Source: Pseudomonadota bacterium
Lineage (GTDB): Bacteria > Pseudomonadota > Alphaproteobacteria > Rhodobacterales > Rhodobacteraceae
DNA length: 64,000 nucleotides
NCBI GenBank assembly: GCA_020161655.1
Contig: JAIUPC010000012.1
Location: forward strand, 248,001-312,000
Direction of reading: 5' to 3'
Of this stretch, positions 34,691 through 45,351 are shown piece by piece (position 1 is the first letter of the stretch; each line of letters starts with the position of its first letter). The notes under the pieces are model-generated. The model was not told the origin of the DNA, ran no database searches, and worked only from the letters and a program-made list of their open reading frames with translations. The translations under genes were made by a program, and so were the position numbers.

Positions 34691-36508
34691 ATGGACCTTC
34701 GCAATATCGCGATCATCGCGCACGTTGACCACGGCAAGACGACGCTCGTCGACGAACTTCTCAAGCAATCCGGCGCGTTCCGGGAAAACCAGCAGGTTTC
34801 CGAACGCGCCATGGATTCCAACGACATCGAGCGTGAGCGCGGCATCACCATCCTTGCCAAGGCGACCTCGGTCGAATGGAAGGGCACGCGGATCAACATC
34901 GTCGACACCCCCGGCCACGCCGATTTCGGCGGCGAGGTGGAGCGTATCCTGAACATGGTGGACGGGGTCGTCCTTCTCGTCGATGCCGCCGAAGGGCCGA
35001 TGCCGCAGACGAAATTCGTGACCTCGAAGGCGCTGGCGCTTGGGCTTCGCCCCATCGTGGTGCTGAACAAGGTAGACAAGCCCGACGCCGAGCCTGACCG
35101 CGCGCTGAACGAGGTCTTCGACCTTTTCGCCAACCTCGGCGCCGATGACGACCAGCTCGACTTCCCGCATCTTTACGCCTCGGGCCGCGCCGGTTGGGCG
35201 GATACGGAGCTTGACGGGCCGCGGAAGGACCTCTCCGCGCTCTTCGATCTCGTCGTGAAGCACGTCCCCGCGCCGCGCCAGATCGCCGATGCGGAGAAGC
35301 CCTTTCGCATGCTGGCGACGACGCTTTCTGCCGATCCCTTCATCGGCCGCATCCTGACTGGCCGCGTCGAAAGCGGCACGCTGAAAGTGGGCGAGCAGGT
35401 CAAGGCGCTGAACCGCAAGGGCGAGCGGCTGGAACAGTTCCGCGTGACCAAGATCCTCGCCTTCCGTGGCCTTGCCCAGCAATCCATCGACGAGGCTTCG
35501 GCGGGTGACATCGTCACCATCGCCGGCATGACCAAGGCCACCGTCGCCGACACGCTCTGCGATCTGTCGATCGACGTGCCACTGCCGGCGCAGCCGATCG
35601 ACCCGCCGACGATCTCTGTCACCTTCGGCATCAACGACAGCCCGCTGGCCGGCAAGGACGGCAACAAGGTGCAGTCCCGCGTCATCCGCGAGCGGCTGAT
35701 GAAAGAGGCCGAATCCAACGTCGCCATCAAGGTCGAGGATACGCCCGGCGGCGATGCCTTCATCGTCTCGGGGCGCGGCGAATTGCAGATGGGCGTTCTG
35801 ATCGAGAACATGCGCCGCGAAGGGTTCGAGCTTTCGATCTCCCGCCCGCGCGTCATCTTCCGCGATGAGGGTGGCGAACGGATGGAACCGATCGAGGAAG
35901 TCATCGTCGATGTGGATGACGACTATTCCGGCGTGGTCATCGACAAGCTGACCGGCCAGCGCAAGGGCGAGTTGGTCGAGATGCGCCCCGCCGGCGTCGG
36001 CAAGACAAGGATCGTCGCCCATGTGCCCTCGCGCGGCCTGATCGGCTATCACGGCCAGTTCCTGACCGACACCCGCGGCACCGGCGTCCTCAACCGCATC
36101 TTCCACGGCTGGGCGCCGCACAAGGGCGCCATCGAGGGGCGGCGCGTCGGCGTCCTCATCTCGATGGAGAACGGGGTTTCGGTCGCCTATGCGCTCTGGA
36201 ACCTCGAAGAGCGCGGCAAGCTTTTCATCGGCGCGCAGGAGCAGATCTACGAGGGCATGATCATCGGCGAGCATAGCCGTGACAATGACCTTGAGGTGAA
36301 CCCCCTCAAAGGCAAAAAGCTGACCAACGTCCGCGCTTCCGGTACGGACGAGGCAGTGCGCCTGACACCGCCCGTGCGGATGAGCCTTGAAGAGGCCATC
36401 GCCTATGTCGAGAATGACGAGCTTGTGGAGGTGACGCCGAAGATCGTGCGGCTCCGCAAGCGCCATCTCGATCCGCATGAGCGCAAGCGGCAGGCGAAGG
36501 CAAGCTGA
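34691..36508 (+). CDS. typA: Translational GTPase TypA/BipA
   Basis: A 605-residue ribosome-associated GTPase needed for 50S assembly and stress growth. G-domain motifs: [10 protein letters not shown] (G1), RGITI (G2), [12 protein letters not shown] (G3) and NKVDKP (G4). The elongation-factor-like domains and the BipA-specific C-terminal part ([38 protein letters not shown]) are complete. The ATG at 34691 begins the family sequence [12 protein letters not shown] hairpin terminator follows. Confidence 0.96.
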   Translation: MDLRNIAIIAHVDHGKTTLVDELLKQSGAFRENQQVSERAMDSNDIERERGITILAKATSVEWKGTRINIVDTPGHADFGGEVERILNMVDGVVLLVDAAEGPMPQTKFVTSKALALGLRPIVVLNKVDKPDAEPDRALNEVFDLFANLGADDDQLDFPHLYASGRAGWADTELDGPRKDLSALFDLVVKHVPAPRQIADAEKPFRMLATTLSADPFIGRILTGRVESGTLKVGEQVKALNRKGERLEQFRVTKILAFRGLAQQSIDEASAGDIVTIAGMTKATVADTLCDLSIDVPLPAQPIDPPTISVTFGINDSPLAGKDGNKVQSRVIRERLMKEAESNVAIKVEDTPGGDAFIVSGRGELQMGVLIENMRREGFELSISRPRVIFRDEGGERMEPIEEVIVDVDDDYSGVVIDKLTGQRKGELVEMRPAGVGKTRIVAHVPSRGLIGYHGQFLTDTRGTGVLNRIFHGWAPHKGAIEGRRVGVLISMENGVSVAYALWNLEERGKLFIGAQEQIYEGMIIGEHSRDNDLEVNPLKGKKLTNVRASGTDEAVRLTPPVRMSLEEAIAYVENDELVEVTPKIVRLRKRHLDPHERKRQAKAS

Positions 36509-36518
36509 GGCGGCGACA

Positions 36519-36546
36519 GCGATAGCCCAACTGGGCTATTGCTTTG
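36519..36546 (+). terminator. Rho-independent terminator of typA
   Basis: GCGATAGCCC pairs with GGGCTATTGC (one G-U) around an AACT loop at 36519-36542, followed by TTTG. It starts 10 bases past the typA stop and lies before the first LuxR-type gene. Confidence 0.75.
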
Positions 36547-36586
36547 TCACAGCGCCGTGCCATGCTCCCTGATCGGGGGGTATGGC

Positions 36587-37738
36587 ATGGCGCAAAGTCT
36601 GGCAGCCGACGCGGCTTTCGACCAGATCGCCTTGGCGGTGTCGCGCGCCGCGCTTGATCCCTCGGGCTGGCTATCGGTTGTTCGAGAATTCGGGCAACTG
36701 TTTCCCGGTCTTCGGTCCCAGATGATCGGCTGGGACATCACCCAGGAAAACAGCATCCCACAGTATCACGACGGCTACCCCGAAGAGTTCGCCACCTCCT
36801 ACGTGGCACATTTCCAGTATCGGAACCCCTGGATATCGGGATGGTCGAGGGCGCCGGTCGGCATCGTCATCAGCGATACGCAAGTCCTGAGCGAGGCTGA
36901 CCTGATCCGGACCGAGTTTTACAACGACTGGATAAAGCCGCAGGAAGACATGCGCGCCTGCGCCGGCGTAGTTCTGTTTGCCGATGCAAGCCGGAATTTC
37001 CTGCTGGGTGGCAACATCCCGAAGAAGTATCAGGAACGCTATCAGGATGATTTCCGGCAGCTCGTCATGCGCGCGACACCGCTGATGCAGCAGGCGCTGG
37101 AGGTCAACCGCGCGCTGCTCGGACTCAGGCTCGATGCGTTCGCGCTGCGCATGGGGATCGAACCTGCGGGTTCGGCGGTTCTGGTTCTGGGCGAAGGGCG
37201 CACCCTCATCCATGCCAGCGACCTTGCGCAGGAACTGCTCGCGAAGGGCGAGGTTCTGCGGCTTTCCCCGCGCGGCCGGGTCGAATTCACCGAACCTGCG
37301 GCGCAAGCGCAGCTTGAACGTGCGGCGCGAAGCCCGGCAGACTCTGGACCGGTGACTTTTGCGGCAGGCGATCTGGCCCCCGCACCGTTGGTCCGGGCAG
37401 TGCGGCTCTCAGGACAAGCCGCCGAAGGGCTGAACCTCGGCGCGATCGCGCTGTCGCAACGCCCTTCGCTGGTGCTGATCCTCCAGTTCCCGTCCGAGAA
37501 CCGGGACAGCCTTTCCGCGCATCTGCGGCAGACGGCGGGCCTGAGCCGATCCGAGGCGGAAATCGCCGTCGCCCTCGGTGACGGCCTGACCCTGTCCGAA
37601 ATCTCCGAGATGCGGCGGGCCAGCATCCACACCGTCCGCAATCAGGTGAAGTCGGCCCTGTCGAAGACCGGATCGCGGCGGCAGGCCGATCTGGTGCGGC
37701 TGGTAGAAAGACTGCGGCAGGGTGGTGCTGCGCGCTGA
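36587..37738 (+). CDS. LuxR-type transcriptional regulator (tandem paralog 1)
   Basis: A 383-residue regulator. The C-terminal LuxR/FixJ helix-turn-helix is clear (LSRSEAEIAVALGDGLTLSE, then MRRASIHTVRNQVKSALSKTG). The N-terminal part is not an acyl-homoserine-lactone domain or a receiver; it carries the motif EFYNDWIKPQEDM (residues 110-122), also found in the neighbouring paralog, and probably forms a sensory domain followed by a PAS-like middle (about 165-250). The ATG at 36587 has GGGGGG a few bases upstream. Target genes unknown. Confidence 0.85.
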   Translation: MAQSLAADAAFDQIALAVSRAALDPSGWLSVVREFGQLFPGLRSQMIGWDITQENSIPQYHDGYPEEFATSYVAHFQYRNPWISGWSRAPVGIVISDTQVLSEADLIRTEFYNDWIKPQEDMRACAGVVLFADASRNFLLGGNIPKKYQERYQDDFRQLVMRATPLMQQALEVNRALLGLRLDAFALRMGIEPAGSAVLVLGEGRTLIHASDLAQELLAKGEVLRLSPRGRVEFTEPAAQAQLERAARSPADSGPVTFAAGDLAPAPLVRAVRLSGQAAEGLNLGAIALSQRPSLVLILQFPSENRDSLSAHLRQTAGLSRSEAEIAVALGDGLTLSEISEMRRASIHTVRNQVKSALSKTGSRRQADLVRLVERLRQGGAAR

Positions 37739-37875
37739 TCCGGGAGACAATCGGGACACCTCCAGAAATCCCTCAAGGATGTGGCGGATGGGCATAGCTC
37801 ATTTGCGTCATTGCCTGATGATACCGGCAGTGCAAAGCTGACATGGTAGATTGCATCCGGTGACAGGGTTTGCCC

Positions 37876-39027
37876 ATGTGCGCGTCGGTTACGGTCGAGG
37901 AGCTCAATCGGCTCACAACGCAAGTATACGCCGCATGCCTTGACTGGCACCGATGGTCCGACCTGTTGACGTCGGTACACGGGCTTTCAGGCGGTGCGCG
38001 CTGCGCGTTGTTCGGCTTCGACATGCAGACGGGAACGCCATTCAACGTTCTTCACACCAATTTTGCCCCGGAGTATGCCGACAGCTATTTTGAATATTAC
38101 GGCGGTATATGCCCCTGGCCTGCCGCCCTGGGCTTGGTGCCGGTCGGCGCCACGATGTCTGCTGGTAGCCTCGTTCCCGATCCGGTCCTCCGGCAATCGG
38201 AGTTCTACAACGATTGGGTCAGGCCGCAGGACGACATCGCCTGCGGCGGCGGCGTGACGCTGGCACGCGACACCGACCGTGTTGTGGTGTTCACCGGAAA
38301 TATCCGGCGCAAGGACGCCGACCAGCTTGAGAAGGACTTCCTGCGCCTGATCGGATTGCTGACTCCACATCTGCAACAGGCGCTCGACATCGGCCGGTTG
38401 CTTGCGGGTCGCTCGTTCGAAGACGCGGCGAAGGCTGAGGTGGACTCCGGCGCGGCTTTGCTGGTTCTGTCCGCGAGCGGCAGGATAATTTTCGCCAACA
38501 GGCAGGCCGAAGCGCTGATCGAAAGCGGGACGATTGTCGGACGGGATCTGCGCGGAAGGATCCTCTTGCCCGCAATTCTTCATCGGGCCGTCACTCAGTC
38601 ACTGGCGGAATTGTCAGGCGAGAAGATGCCTGCGCCAAGATCGGCGCTACTGACCGACGCCCATAGCCGCGATTGGCAAGTCAAGATCGCAGCCCTCGAC
38701 CCGCGCGGACAGGACCACTCGCCCTTCGGTGTCCTTTGTGGCTTTGCCGGCCGTTGTCTTCTCCTGACACTGGCGTCGCGGACTTTCGATCCGGAATTTG
38801 GCAAAAGACTGGTGCAGGAACTTGCGCTGACCGAAGCCGAGGCCGCAGTGGCGCTCGCCATGTGTGAGGGCCTTTCCCTCACCGAAATCGCCGATGCGCG
38901 GCGGGTCAGCATTCACACAATTCGCAATCAGGTGAAGTCGGCGCTGTCGAAGACCGGTTCGCGGCGGCAGGTCGATCTGGTTCGGCTGGTCGAGCGGTTG
39001 CGACGGGGTGGCGGGTTTGGAAAGTAA
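37876..39027 (+). CDS. LuxR-type transcriptional regulator (tandem paralog 2)
   Basis: A 383-residue protein, the same length as the preceding paralog. It shares EFYNDWVRPQDDI (residues 109-121) and a nearly identical helix-turn-helix (VSIHTIRNQVKSALSKTGSRRQVDLVRLVERL). The middle region includes a PAS-like piece (ALLVLSASGRIIFANRQAEALI). The ATG at 37876 follows GACAGGG; a TTG at 37870 is an alternative. It arose by tandem duplication with later divergence of the sensory half. A convergent VPLPA-CTERM gene lies just downstream. Confidence 0.85.
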   Translation: MCASVTVEELNRLTTQVYAACLDWHRWSDLLTSVHGLSGGARCALFGFDMQTGTPFNVLHTNFAPEYADSYFEYYGGICPWPAALGLVPVGATMSAGSLVPDPVLRQSEFYNDWVRPQDDIACGGGVTLARDTDRVVVFTGNIRRKDADQLEKDFLRLIGLLTPHLQQALDIGRLLAGRSFEDAAKAEVDSGAALLVLSASGRIIFANRQAEALIESGTIVGRDLRGRILLPAILHRAVTQSLAELSGEKMPAPRSALLTDAHSRDWQVKIAALDPRGQDHSPFGVLCGFAGRCLLLTLASRTFDPEFGKRLVQELALTEAEAAVALAMCEGLSLTEIADARRVSIHTIRNQVKSALSKTGSRRQVDLVRLVERLRRGGGFGK

Positions 39028-39042
39028 AGCCGCGACAGAATA

Positions 39043-39067
39043 CCCCGCCCGGCTGTGCCGCGCGGGG
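39043..39067. terminator. Candidate bidirectional hairpin between regulator and VPLPA-CTERM genes
   Basis: CCCCGC-c-CGGC pairs with GCCG-c-GCGGGG around a TGT loop, with one C-C mismatch, in the 66-base gap between two convergent genes. No clear T-run follows on either side, so this is only a possible terminator. Confidence 0.35.
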
Positions 39068-39093
39068 CAGGAAGGGTTCTCAAATGCTCGCCG

Positions 39094-39828
39094 TTAAACT
39101 TCGCTGATCCGCTTCGATTTCCGCCGCTTCAACAGGTCCAGCCCGCCGAGCGCCGCAATGAGGAGACCCGCACCCGCCGGCAGCGGCACAGGGGCGATGC
39201 CGACGGCGGAGACGGAGAAGGACGCGATTTGCAGGGCACCCGCTGTGTAACTCGTATAGCCGAGCAGAGGGTCGTAGTCGTAAAACTGAAAGTAACCGCT
39301 TGAGCCCGGATTGGACCCGGTCGAGTAAGGCGCATCCAGATTGGCCGGGATCGCGCCAGCGACATCCTGAATTGACGCTTGGAAATAAGAGAGATTCTGA
39401 GTTACGCGAGTCTGCGGATCATAGACATAGTCGTTGAGAAACTGGTTGAACTGGCTGTAGCCCTGCGTCGCATCATCGGTTGCATACATGGAGGAATAGA
39501 TTGCCGAACCGATGGTCCGGCTGATGCCATTGATGGTCAGCACGGCGGACAAATAGGGATCTGCGGCACCAATTGCACTGCCGCCCTGCAGCGAGTCGAT
39601 GGTTTGCGTTCCCTGGACCCCGGTGAAGCGCGTCCCCACCGACGTGTCATAGGTCGTGGTCATCGTGAAACTTAAGCCGTCCAGCGACGAATTCGCCCCG
39701 AGCCCGAACATGCCGGTCATGTCCGAACTGCCGAAGACCGTTCCGGTATAGATCGTCTGCATCGTCGCGGCACCTGCCGTGACCGGGCCGAGGCAAAGCG
39801 CCACCGCGACCGCATATTCCTTCCACAT
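39094..39828 (-). CDS. VPLPA-CTERM sorting-domain protein
   Basis: A 244-residue exported protein. The N-terminal signal peptide (MWKEYAVAVALCLGPVTAGAA) leads into a Gly/Ser/Thr/Tyr-rich beta-type mature region. The C-terminus shows the tripartite sorting signal VPLPAGAGLL, a hydrophobic helix and a basic tail LKRRKSKR. This is the VPLPA variant of PEP-CTERM, processed by an exosortase and common in Rhodobacterales. The ATG at 39828 has the near-perfect site AAGGAGGGG. No exosortase gene is in this window. It may be surface or matrix protein linked to exopolysaccharide; its role is unknown. Confidence 0.88.
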   Translation of the reverse strand: MWKEYAVAVALCLGPVTAGAATMQTIYTGTVFGSSDMTGMFGLGANSSLDGLSFTMTTTYDTSVGTRFTGVQGTQTIDSLQGGSAIGAADPYLSAVLTINGISRTIGSAIYSSMYATDDATQGYSQFNQFLNDYVYDPQTRVTQNLSYFQASIQDVAGAIPANLDAPYSTGSNPGSSGYFQFYDYDPLLGYTSYTAGALQIASFSVSAVGIAPVPLPAGAGLLIAALGGLDLLKRRKSKRISEV

Positions 39829-40116
39829 TTCCACCCCTCCTTCGCGCAAGCTTCACGCCAGCATGGCATTGCCGGGCGTCCAGCGCATGATCCAGTCGGG
39901 CTATGGCCGTCCGAAGTCTCGACGCCTCCTTGGAAACAATGGTTACGCCAAATGGCACCAATAGCGCTTGCCTGCCCCCGAAACTCGCCTTGTCTAAGGC
40001 CGCACCGCGCTACGATGCCCGAGGATAGGCCAAGGCGAGCTGAGGGGGCGGAATAGCTTCCCCTGCCTTCGCGATGTGCTAGTCTCAGCTGGACGCACAA
40101 CGCGAAGGAGCACCTG

Positions 40117-40371
40117 ATGGAACCTGTCGGACTTATCGCCATGCTGCTGATCGGCGCCATTGCCGGATGGCTCGCCGGGCAGATCATGAAGGGCTACGGG
40201 TTCGGGCTTGTCGGCAATATCGTCGTCGGGATCGTCGGTGCCTTCGTGGCAGGCCTGATCCTGCCACGGATCGGCTTCGCGCTTGGCGGCGGTACGCTGG
40301 CGGCGATCATCCACGCCACCATCGGCGCGGTGATCTTCCTCTTCCTGCTGCGCCTGCTGAAGTCAGCCTGA
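40117..40371 (+). CDS. GlsB/YeaQ/YmgE-family small membrane protein
   Basis: An 84-residue inner membrane protein of the transglycosylase-associated family. Three glycine-rich hydrophobic segments with the signature GAIAGWLAGQIMKGYGFGLVGNIVVGIVGA (here spread over residues 13-42) are diagnostic. Often stress-induced; function unclear. It has the site GAAGGAG upstream. Its end overlaps the convergent OsmC gene by nine bases. Confidence 0.9.
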   Translation: MEPVGLIAMLLIGAIAGWLAGQIMKGYGFGLVGNIVVGIVGAFVAGLILPRIGFALGGGTLAAIIHATIGAVIFLFLLRLLKSA

Positions 40372-40788
40372 CGCGCCGGTATCCACCACCTCGAACCCGT
40401 GCGTGACCTCTGCCACCGCCGCCATCATGGCGGAGGCGGAGCAGTACTTCTCTGCCGAAAGCTGGACCGCGCGCTCCACCTTCTTCGGATCAAGCCCCCG
40501 GCCCTTCACGGTGAACTGCATGTGGATCTTGGTGAAGACCTTGGGGTCGGTTTCGGCGCGCTCGGCGCTGAGGTCACAGATGCAGTCCTCCACCGGCTCG
40601 CGCCCCTTTTCAAGGATATGGACCACGTCATAGGCCGAACAGCCCCCCGTGCCGATCAGCATCAGCTCCATCGGGCTCGGGCCCGGCTTCGGGCTGTCGC
40701 CATGGGCATTGCCGAAGGCGATGGTGTGGCCGGCCTCCACCGATCCCAGAAACGTCCGGTCGCCGGCCCAGGTCACGCGCGCTTTCAT
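40363..40788 (-). CDS. OsmC-family protein
   Basis: A 141-residue protein of the OsmC/Ohr fold (YhfA-like branch). The two reactive cysteines are in LIGTGGCSAYDVVHIL and KYCSASAMMAAV, the family positions for reducing organic peroxides. Opening MKARVTWAGDRTFLGSVEAGH is typical. It acts in the cytosol in peroxide or electrophile defence. It converges on and overlaps the YeaQ-type gene by nine bases. Confidence 0.88.
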   Translation of the reverse strand: MKARVTWAGDRTFLGSVEAGHTIAFGNAHGDSPKPGPSPMELMLIGTGGCSAYDVVHILEKGREPVEDCICDLSAERAETDPKVFTKIHMQFTVKGRGLDPKKVERAVQLSAEKYCSASAMMAAVAEVTHGFEVVDTGASG

Positions 40789-40860
40789 CTCAACTTCCCC
40801 TTGTTCGTGCCACCCGCATCATTGCCGCCTTGCGCCGGCGGCTTCAAGGCAGGCGCGCCG

Positions 40861-40898
40861 CAAAATGAAACGGCCCCCGGAGTTTCCCCCGAGGGCCG
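40861..40898 (-). terminator. Rho-independent terminator of the cox-like operon
   Basis: On the minus strand, CGGCCCTCGG pairs with CCGGGGGCCG (one T-G) around an eight-base loop, followed by TTTCATTTTG. It begins 21 bases beyond the coxM-like stop, ending the coxG-S-L-M transcript. Confidence 0.85.
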
Positions 40899-40918
40899 CT
40901 TGCCTTGAGTGCGAAGGG

Positions 40919-41701
40919 TCAGGCCGCCGAGACGGCGCGGCCGGTCAGGACCTTCACCAGATGGGCGCGGTAGGCGGGCGTTCCGTGGAGATCGCCGATC
41001 ATGCCGTCGTCCGAGACCTTCAGCCCGGCGATGGCGCCGGCCGCGAAGTTCGACGACAGCGCCTGTTCTGCGTCGGTCCAGCGGAAGACGCCATCCTCGG
41101 AGGCGCCCGTCACCGCGACCCTAACCCCGCCCGCCGTCTTGGCGACAAAGACCCCGGTGAGGGCAAAGCGCGAGGCCGGCTGCTGGAACTTCTGGTAGTT
41201 GGCCTTCCCGGGGATCGGGAAGCGGATCTCGGTGATGATCTCGCCGGCTTCCAGCGCCGTGGTGAAGAGGCCCTGGAAGAAGTCATCCGCCGCGATCTGC
41301 CGGGCGTTCGTCACCACGGTCGCGCCCGAGGCAAGGACCGCCGCCGGGTAATCCGCCGCCGGGTCGTCGTTGGCGACGCTGCCGCCGATGGTGCCACGGT
41401 TCCTGACCGCCGGATCGCCGATGGCCCCGGCAAGGGCCGCGAGCGCCGGATAGGCCCCCGCCTCTTTCGCGACCACGGCATGGGGCGTCGCCCCGCCGAT
41501 GATGAGCGTGTCGCCTTCCTTGCGGACGCCGATCATCTCCTTGATGCCATTCAGGCTGACAAGGACCGAAGGCGAGGCAAGGCGCTGTTTCAGCGTCGGG
41601 ATCAGCGTCTGCCCGCCGCCCAGCGCCTGCGCGTCCTCACGCCCCAAAGCCTTGACCGCCTCGGCGATTGTCTTGGGCCTTTCGAAATCGAATGCGTACA
41701 T
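40919..41701 (-). CDS. coxM: CoxM-like FAD-binding subunit of xanthine dehydrogenase-family enzyme
   Basis: A 260-residue FAD subunit that carries electrons between the [2Fe-2S] subunit and an acceptor. FAD-binding motifs: ALGGGQTLIPTLKQRL and the TIGGSVANDDPAADYPA segment. It is the third structural subunit of a molybdenum hydroxylase whose large and small subunits lie upstream on the same strand. The size (usually 260-290) is normal. Called CoxM by homology; the physiological substrate of form II enzymes is uncertain. Confidence 0.88.
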   Translation of the reverse strand: MYAFDFERPKTIAEAVKALGREDAQALGGGQTLIPTLKQRLASPSVLVSLNGIKEMIGVRKEGDTLIIGGATPHAVVAKEAGAYPALAALAGAIGDPAVRNRGTIGGSVANDDPAADYPAAVLASGATVVTNARQIAADDFFQGLFTTALEAGEIITEIRFPIPGKANYQKFQQPASRFALTGVFVAKTAGGVRVAVTGASEDGVFRWTDAEQALSSNFAAGAIAGLKVSDDGMIGDLHGTPAYRAHLVKVLTGRAVSAA

Positions 41702-41711
41702 CTTTTCCTCC

Positions 41712-44090
41712 TCAGCCCTGAATTGCCGACCAGACCCGCGACGGCGAGACCGGCATGTCGATATGTTTGACTTGCGTGTGACCGCCGCGATGAAGCGCGT
41801 CGATCACCGCGTTGACGACCGCTGGTGGCGAGCCGATGGCTCCGGCCTCGCCGCAGCCCTTCACCCCGAGCGGGTTGTGGGTGCAGGGCGTCTGGCAGGA
41901 ATAGTCGACCTGGTAGAAGGGCACGTCCTCGGCCCTGGGCATCGCGTAGTCCATGAAGGACCCGGTCAGGAGCTGGCCGTTTTCGTCATAGGTCGTGTTT
42001 TCCAGAAGCGCCTGGCCGATGCCCTGCCCGACCCCGCCATGCACCTGACCATCGACGATCATCGGGTTCATGATGTTGCCGAAGTCATCGGCGCAGACGA
42101 AGGACAGGATATCCACCTTGCCGGTGTCGGGATCGACATCGACCTCGCAGATATAGGCCCCCGCCGGATAGGTGAAGTTGTTCGGGTCGTAGAAGGCGGT
42201 TTCCTCAAGCCCCGGTTCCAGCGTCTCCAGTGGGTAGTTGTGCGGTACATAGGCCGAAAAGGCGATTTCCCCGAAGGTCTTGGCCTTGTCGGTGCCGGCA
42301 ACCGCGAACTTGCCGTCCTCGAAGGAGATGTCCTCCTCCGCCGCCTCGAGCATGTGGGCCGCGATCTTCTTGCCCTTGGCGACGATCTTGTCGATCGCCT
42401 TGGTCATCGCCACCCCGCAGACCGCGAGCGAGCGCGAGCCGTAGGAGCCCATGCCGAAGGGGATCTTCGAGGTGTCGCCATGGACGATCTCGACCGAGCT
42501 TTCGGGAATGCCGAGCTTGTCCGCCACGATCTGGGCGAAGACCGTCTCATGCCCCTGCCCGTGGCTATGCGCCCCGACCATGACCGAGATATTGCCGGTC
42601 GCGTTCACCCTGACCGTCGCCGCGTCATAAAGGCCGACGCGGGAACCGAGGACACCGACGAGGTGCGAGGGCGCGATGCCGCAGGCCTCGATCCAGGTCG
42701 AAAGACCCATGCCCCTGAGCTTGCCTTTGGCCGCCGAAGCCGCCCGGCGCTTTTCAAAGCCGGACACATTGGCGATCTCCATCGCCTTGTCGAGGGTCGC
42801 ATGGTAGTTGCCGGTGTCGTAGGGCAGGCCCACCGGGGTCGTGTAGGGGAACATGTCGGTGGTGATGAAGTTCTTCCGCCTGACCTCGAACGGGTCGAGG
42901 TTCAGTTCCCGGCACATCTTGTCAACCACACGCTCAAGGCTGAAGGTCGCCTCGGGCCGACCGGCGCCGCGGTAGGCATCGACCGGGGCGGTATTGGTGA
43001 AGACCGTCTTCACGTTCACATAGACGTTCGGCACCTTGTAGGGACCGGCCATCAGTGTGCCGTGGAGGAATGTCGGCGTCGCGGTCGAGAAGTTCGACAG
43101 ATACGCACCGACATTGGCCAGCGTCTCGGTCCGGAAGGCGATGAAGGTGCCGTCCTTTTCGCAGGCCAGTTCGATCTTCGTCACATGGTCGCGGCCGTGT
43201 GCGTCGGAGAGGAAGCTTTCCGTCCGCTCCGCCGTCCAGCGCACCGGGCGCTTCAGCTTCTTGGCGGCGGCAAGAACCAGCGCCTCTTCGCCGTAGTGAT
43301 AGATCTTCGAACCGAAGCCGCCGCCCACGTCGGGTGCCACGACCGTCAGCTTGTTTTCCGGGATGCCCATCACGAAGGCCGCGACCAGCAGCCGGGTCAG
43401 GTGCGGGTTCTGGCTTGTCGTCGTCAGCTTGTAGTCGCCGGTGCCGGGGAAATACTCGCCAATGGACGCGCGCGGTTCCATGGCGTTCGGAACGAGGCGG
43501 TTGTTGATAAGCTCAAGCGTCGTGACATGGGGCGCGTTCCGGATCGCCTCATCGACCTTGGCGCGGTTGTCCTCGATCCAGCCCCAGTCGAAGCAGAGGT
43601 TGTCGGGGATCTCGTCATGGACGCGGTTCGATGCGTCGGCGACGGCGGCGGCCATGTCGACGATGGCCGGCAGGTCCTTGATCTCGGTATCGGCCGCAAG
43701 TTGTTCCGCCGCGTCCTTGGCTTGCGCATGGGTTTCCGCCACCACGGCGGCATAGGCGTCGCCGACATGGCGGACCTTGCCATGGGCCAGAACCGGGCGC
43801 TTCGGTTCGCGCATCGGCGTGCCGTCGCGCGAATTGATGAGCCAGCCGGCGGGGTTGCCGCCAACGTCCTTGAAATCCTCGCCGGTGAAAACGGCCAAAA
43901 CGCCGGGCATGCCGGCGGCGTTCGACGTGTTGATCGACTTGATTTTCCCATGCGCCACGGTTGAGCGCACGATGACCGCATAGGCCTGACCGTGCAGGTT
44001 CAGGTCGTCGGTATAGACGCCCTGGCCGGTCAGAAAGCGGATATCCTCGCGCCGCTTCGAGCTGGCGCCAATTCCATGATCCTTAGGCAT
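41712..44090 (-). CDS. coxL: Form II CoxL-like molybdopterin-binding subunit (aerobic CO dehydrogenase-like)
   Basis: A 792-residue catalytic subunit of the xanthine dehydrogenase superfamily, binding molybdopterin cytosine dinucleotide. The active-site loop is [10 protein letters not shown], the form II (AYRGAGR) variant; true form I CO dehydrogenases have AYx[23 protein letters not shown] and the C-terminal [20 protein letters not shown] are family motifs. It probably oxidises an unidentified small molecule, not necessarily CO. It sits between the coxS- and coxM-like genes. Confidence 0.9.
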   Translation of the reverse strand: MPKDHGIGASSKRREDIRFLTGQGVYTDDLNLHGQAYAVIVRSTVAHGKIKSINTSNAAGMPGVLAVFTGEDFKDVGGNPAGWLINSRDGTPMREPKRPVLAHGKVRHVGDAYAAVVAETHAQAKDAAEQLAADTEIKDLPAIVDMAAAVADASNRVHDEIPDNLCFDWGWIEDNRAKVDEAIRNAPHVTTLELINNRLVPNAMEPRASIGEYFPGTGDYKLTTTSQNPHLTRLLVAAFVMGIPENKLTVVAPDVGGGFGSKIYHYGEEALVLAAAKKLKRPVRWTAERTESFLSDAHGRDHVTKIELACEKDGTFIAFRTETLANVGAYLSNFSTATPTFLHGTLMAGPYKVPNVYVNVKTVFTNTAPVDAYRGAGRPEATFSLERVVDKMCRELNLDPFEVRRKNFITTDMFPYTTPVGLPYDTGNYHATLDKAMEIANVSGFEKRRAASAAKGKLRGMGLSTWIEACGIAPSHLVGVLGSRVGLYDAATVRVNATGNISVMVGAHSHGQGHETVFAQIVADKLGIPESSVEIVHGDTSKIPFGMGSYGSRSLAVCGVAMTKAIDKIVAKGKKIAAHMLEAAEEDISFEDGKFAVAGTDKAKTFGEIAFSAYVPHNYPLETLEPGLEETAFYDPNNFTYPAGAYICEVDVDPDTGKVDILSFVCADDFGNIMNPMIVDGQVHGGVGQGIGQALLENTTYDENGQLLTGSFMDYAMPRAEDVPFYQVDYSCQTPCTHNPLGVKGCGEAGAIGSPPAVVNAVIDALHRGGHTQVKHIDMPVSPSRVWSAIQG

Positions 44091-44102
44091 CGTGTCCCCC
44101 CC

Positions 44103-44588
<486 letters not shown>

Positions 44589-44616
44589 CCTTCGTCCTCC
44601 CTTGTTGTCTCTGGGT

Positions 44617-45153
44617 TCAGCCGCCGACGAGGCGCTTGAACCATCCTTTTTTCGGCTCTGCCCCGTCTTCGGCCACGGCGTCCGCCGCATCGGCAACCAC
44701 GGTCTCGGCCTCGGCGGGTTCGAGCGCCGCCTTGAAATTCTCGAAGAACTGGTCGGCCATCTTCTTGGCGAAACCGTCGATGATCCGGCTGCCAAGCTGG
44801 GCGATCTTGCCGCCCACATTGGCCTCGACCGTGTAGGTCAGCCGGGTGCCGTTGCCTTCAGGCGCAAGTTCGACCCGCGCGCCACCCTTGGCAAAGCCCG
44901 CCGGGCCGCCCTTGCCCTCGCCGGTGATGTTGACGCTTTTGCCCGGCACCATGTCGGAAAGCTTGACCGCCCCGGTGAAGCGGGCCTTCACCGGCCCGAC
45001 CTTCTGCACGACGACCGCCTCGAAGCCCTCTTCGGGCGTTCCGGTCATGCTTTCGCAACCGGGCACGCAGGCTTTCAGAACCTCGGGGTTGAGAATGGCC
45101 GCCCAGACGGTGGCGGGGTCGGCGGCGATGTCGCGGTGATCGGTGAGCTGCAT
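44617..45153 (-). CDS. coxG: CoxG-like SRPBCC-family protein
   Basis: A 178-residue protein with a START/SRPBCC ligand-binding fold: residues 1-145 ([47 protein letters not shown]) match CoxG, and the C-terminus is an acidic linker plus a basic amphipathic tail ([10 protein letters not shown]) that may attach it to the membrane. CoxG is thought to anchor or recruit CO dehydrogenase-type enzymes to the membrane. It is the first gene of the minus-strand operon, divergent from a NarL-type regulator. Confidence 0.88.
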   Translation of the reverse strand: MQLTDHRDIAADPATVWAAILNPEVLKACVPGCESMTGTPEEGFEAVVVQKVGPVKARFTGAVKLSDMVPGKSVNITGEGKGGPAGFAKGGARVELAPEGNGTRLTYTVEANVGGKIAQLGSRIIDGFAKKMADQFFENFKAALEPAEAETVVADAADAVAEDGAEPKKGWFKRLVGG

Positions 45154-45351
45154 GAAACCTCCCTACGAATTGGCCGGAAGCTTAAGGTGCACATCCGGGC
45201 CGCGCTATCTGACCTTGGTCGTACTTTACCCGGCATGGCCTCTGGCTTTGGTCCGGAAGACATGCGACTTTCCGGCAAGAGACTGGCCGGCCTTGGTTTG
45301 CTAGCTTTGTCCTCACCCGATTTTCAGGCCCCACCGGAGCAGGCCAACCCG

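Noticed and set aside
34673-36478. Minus-strand open frame antisense to typA
   Set aside because: Typical mirror frame of a GC-rich gene; typA has all GTPase motifs.
41499-43964. Very long plus-strand open frame antisense to coxL/coxM
   Set aside because: Low-complexity His/Arg/Gly-rich product with no motif; coxL on the other strand is unmistakable.
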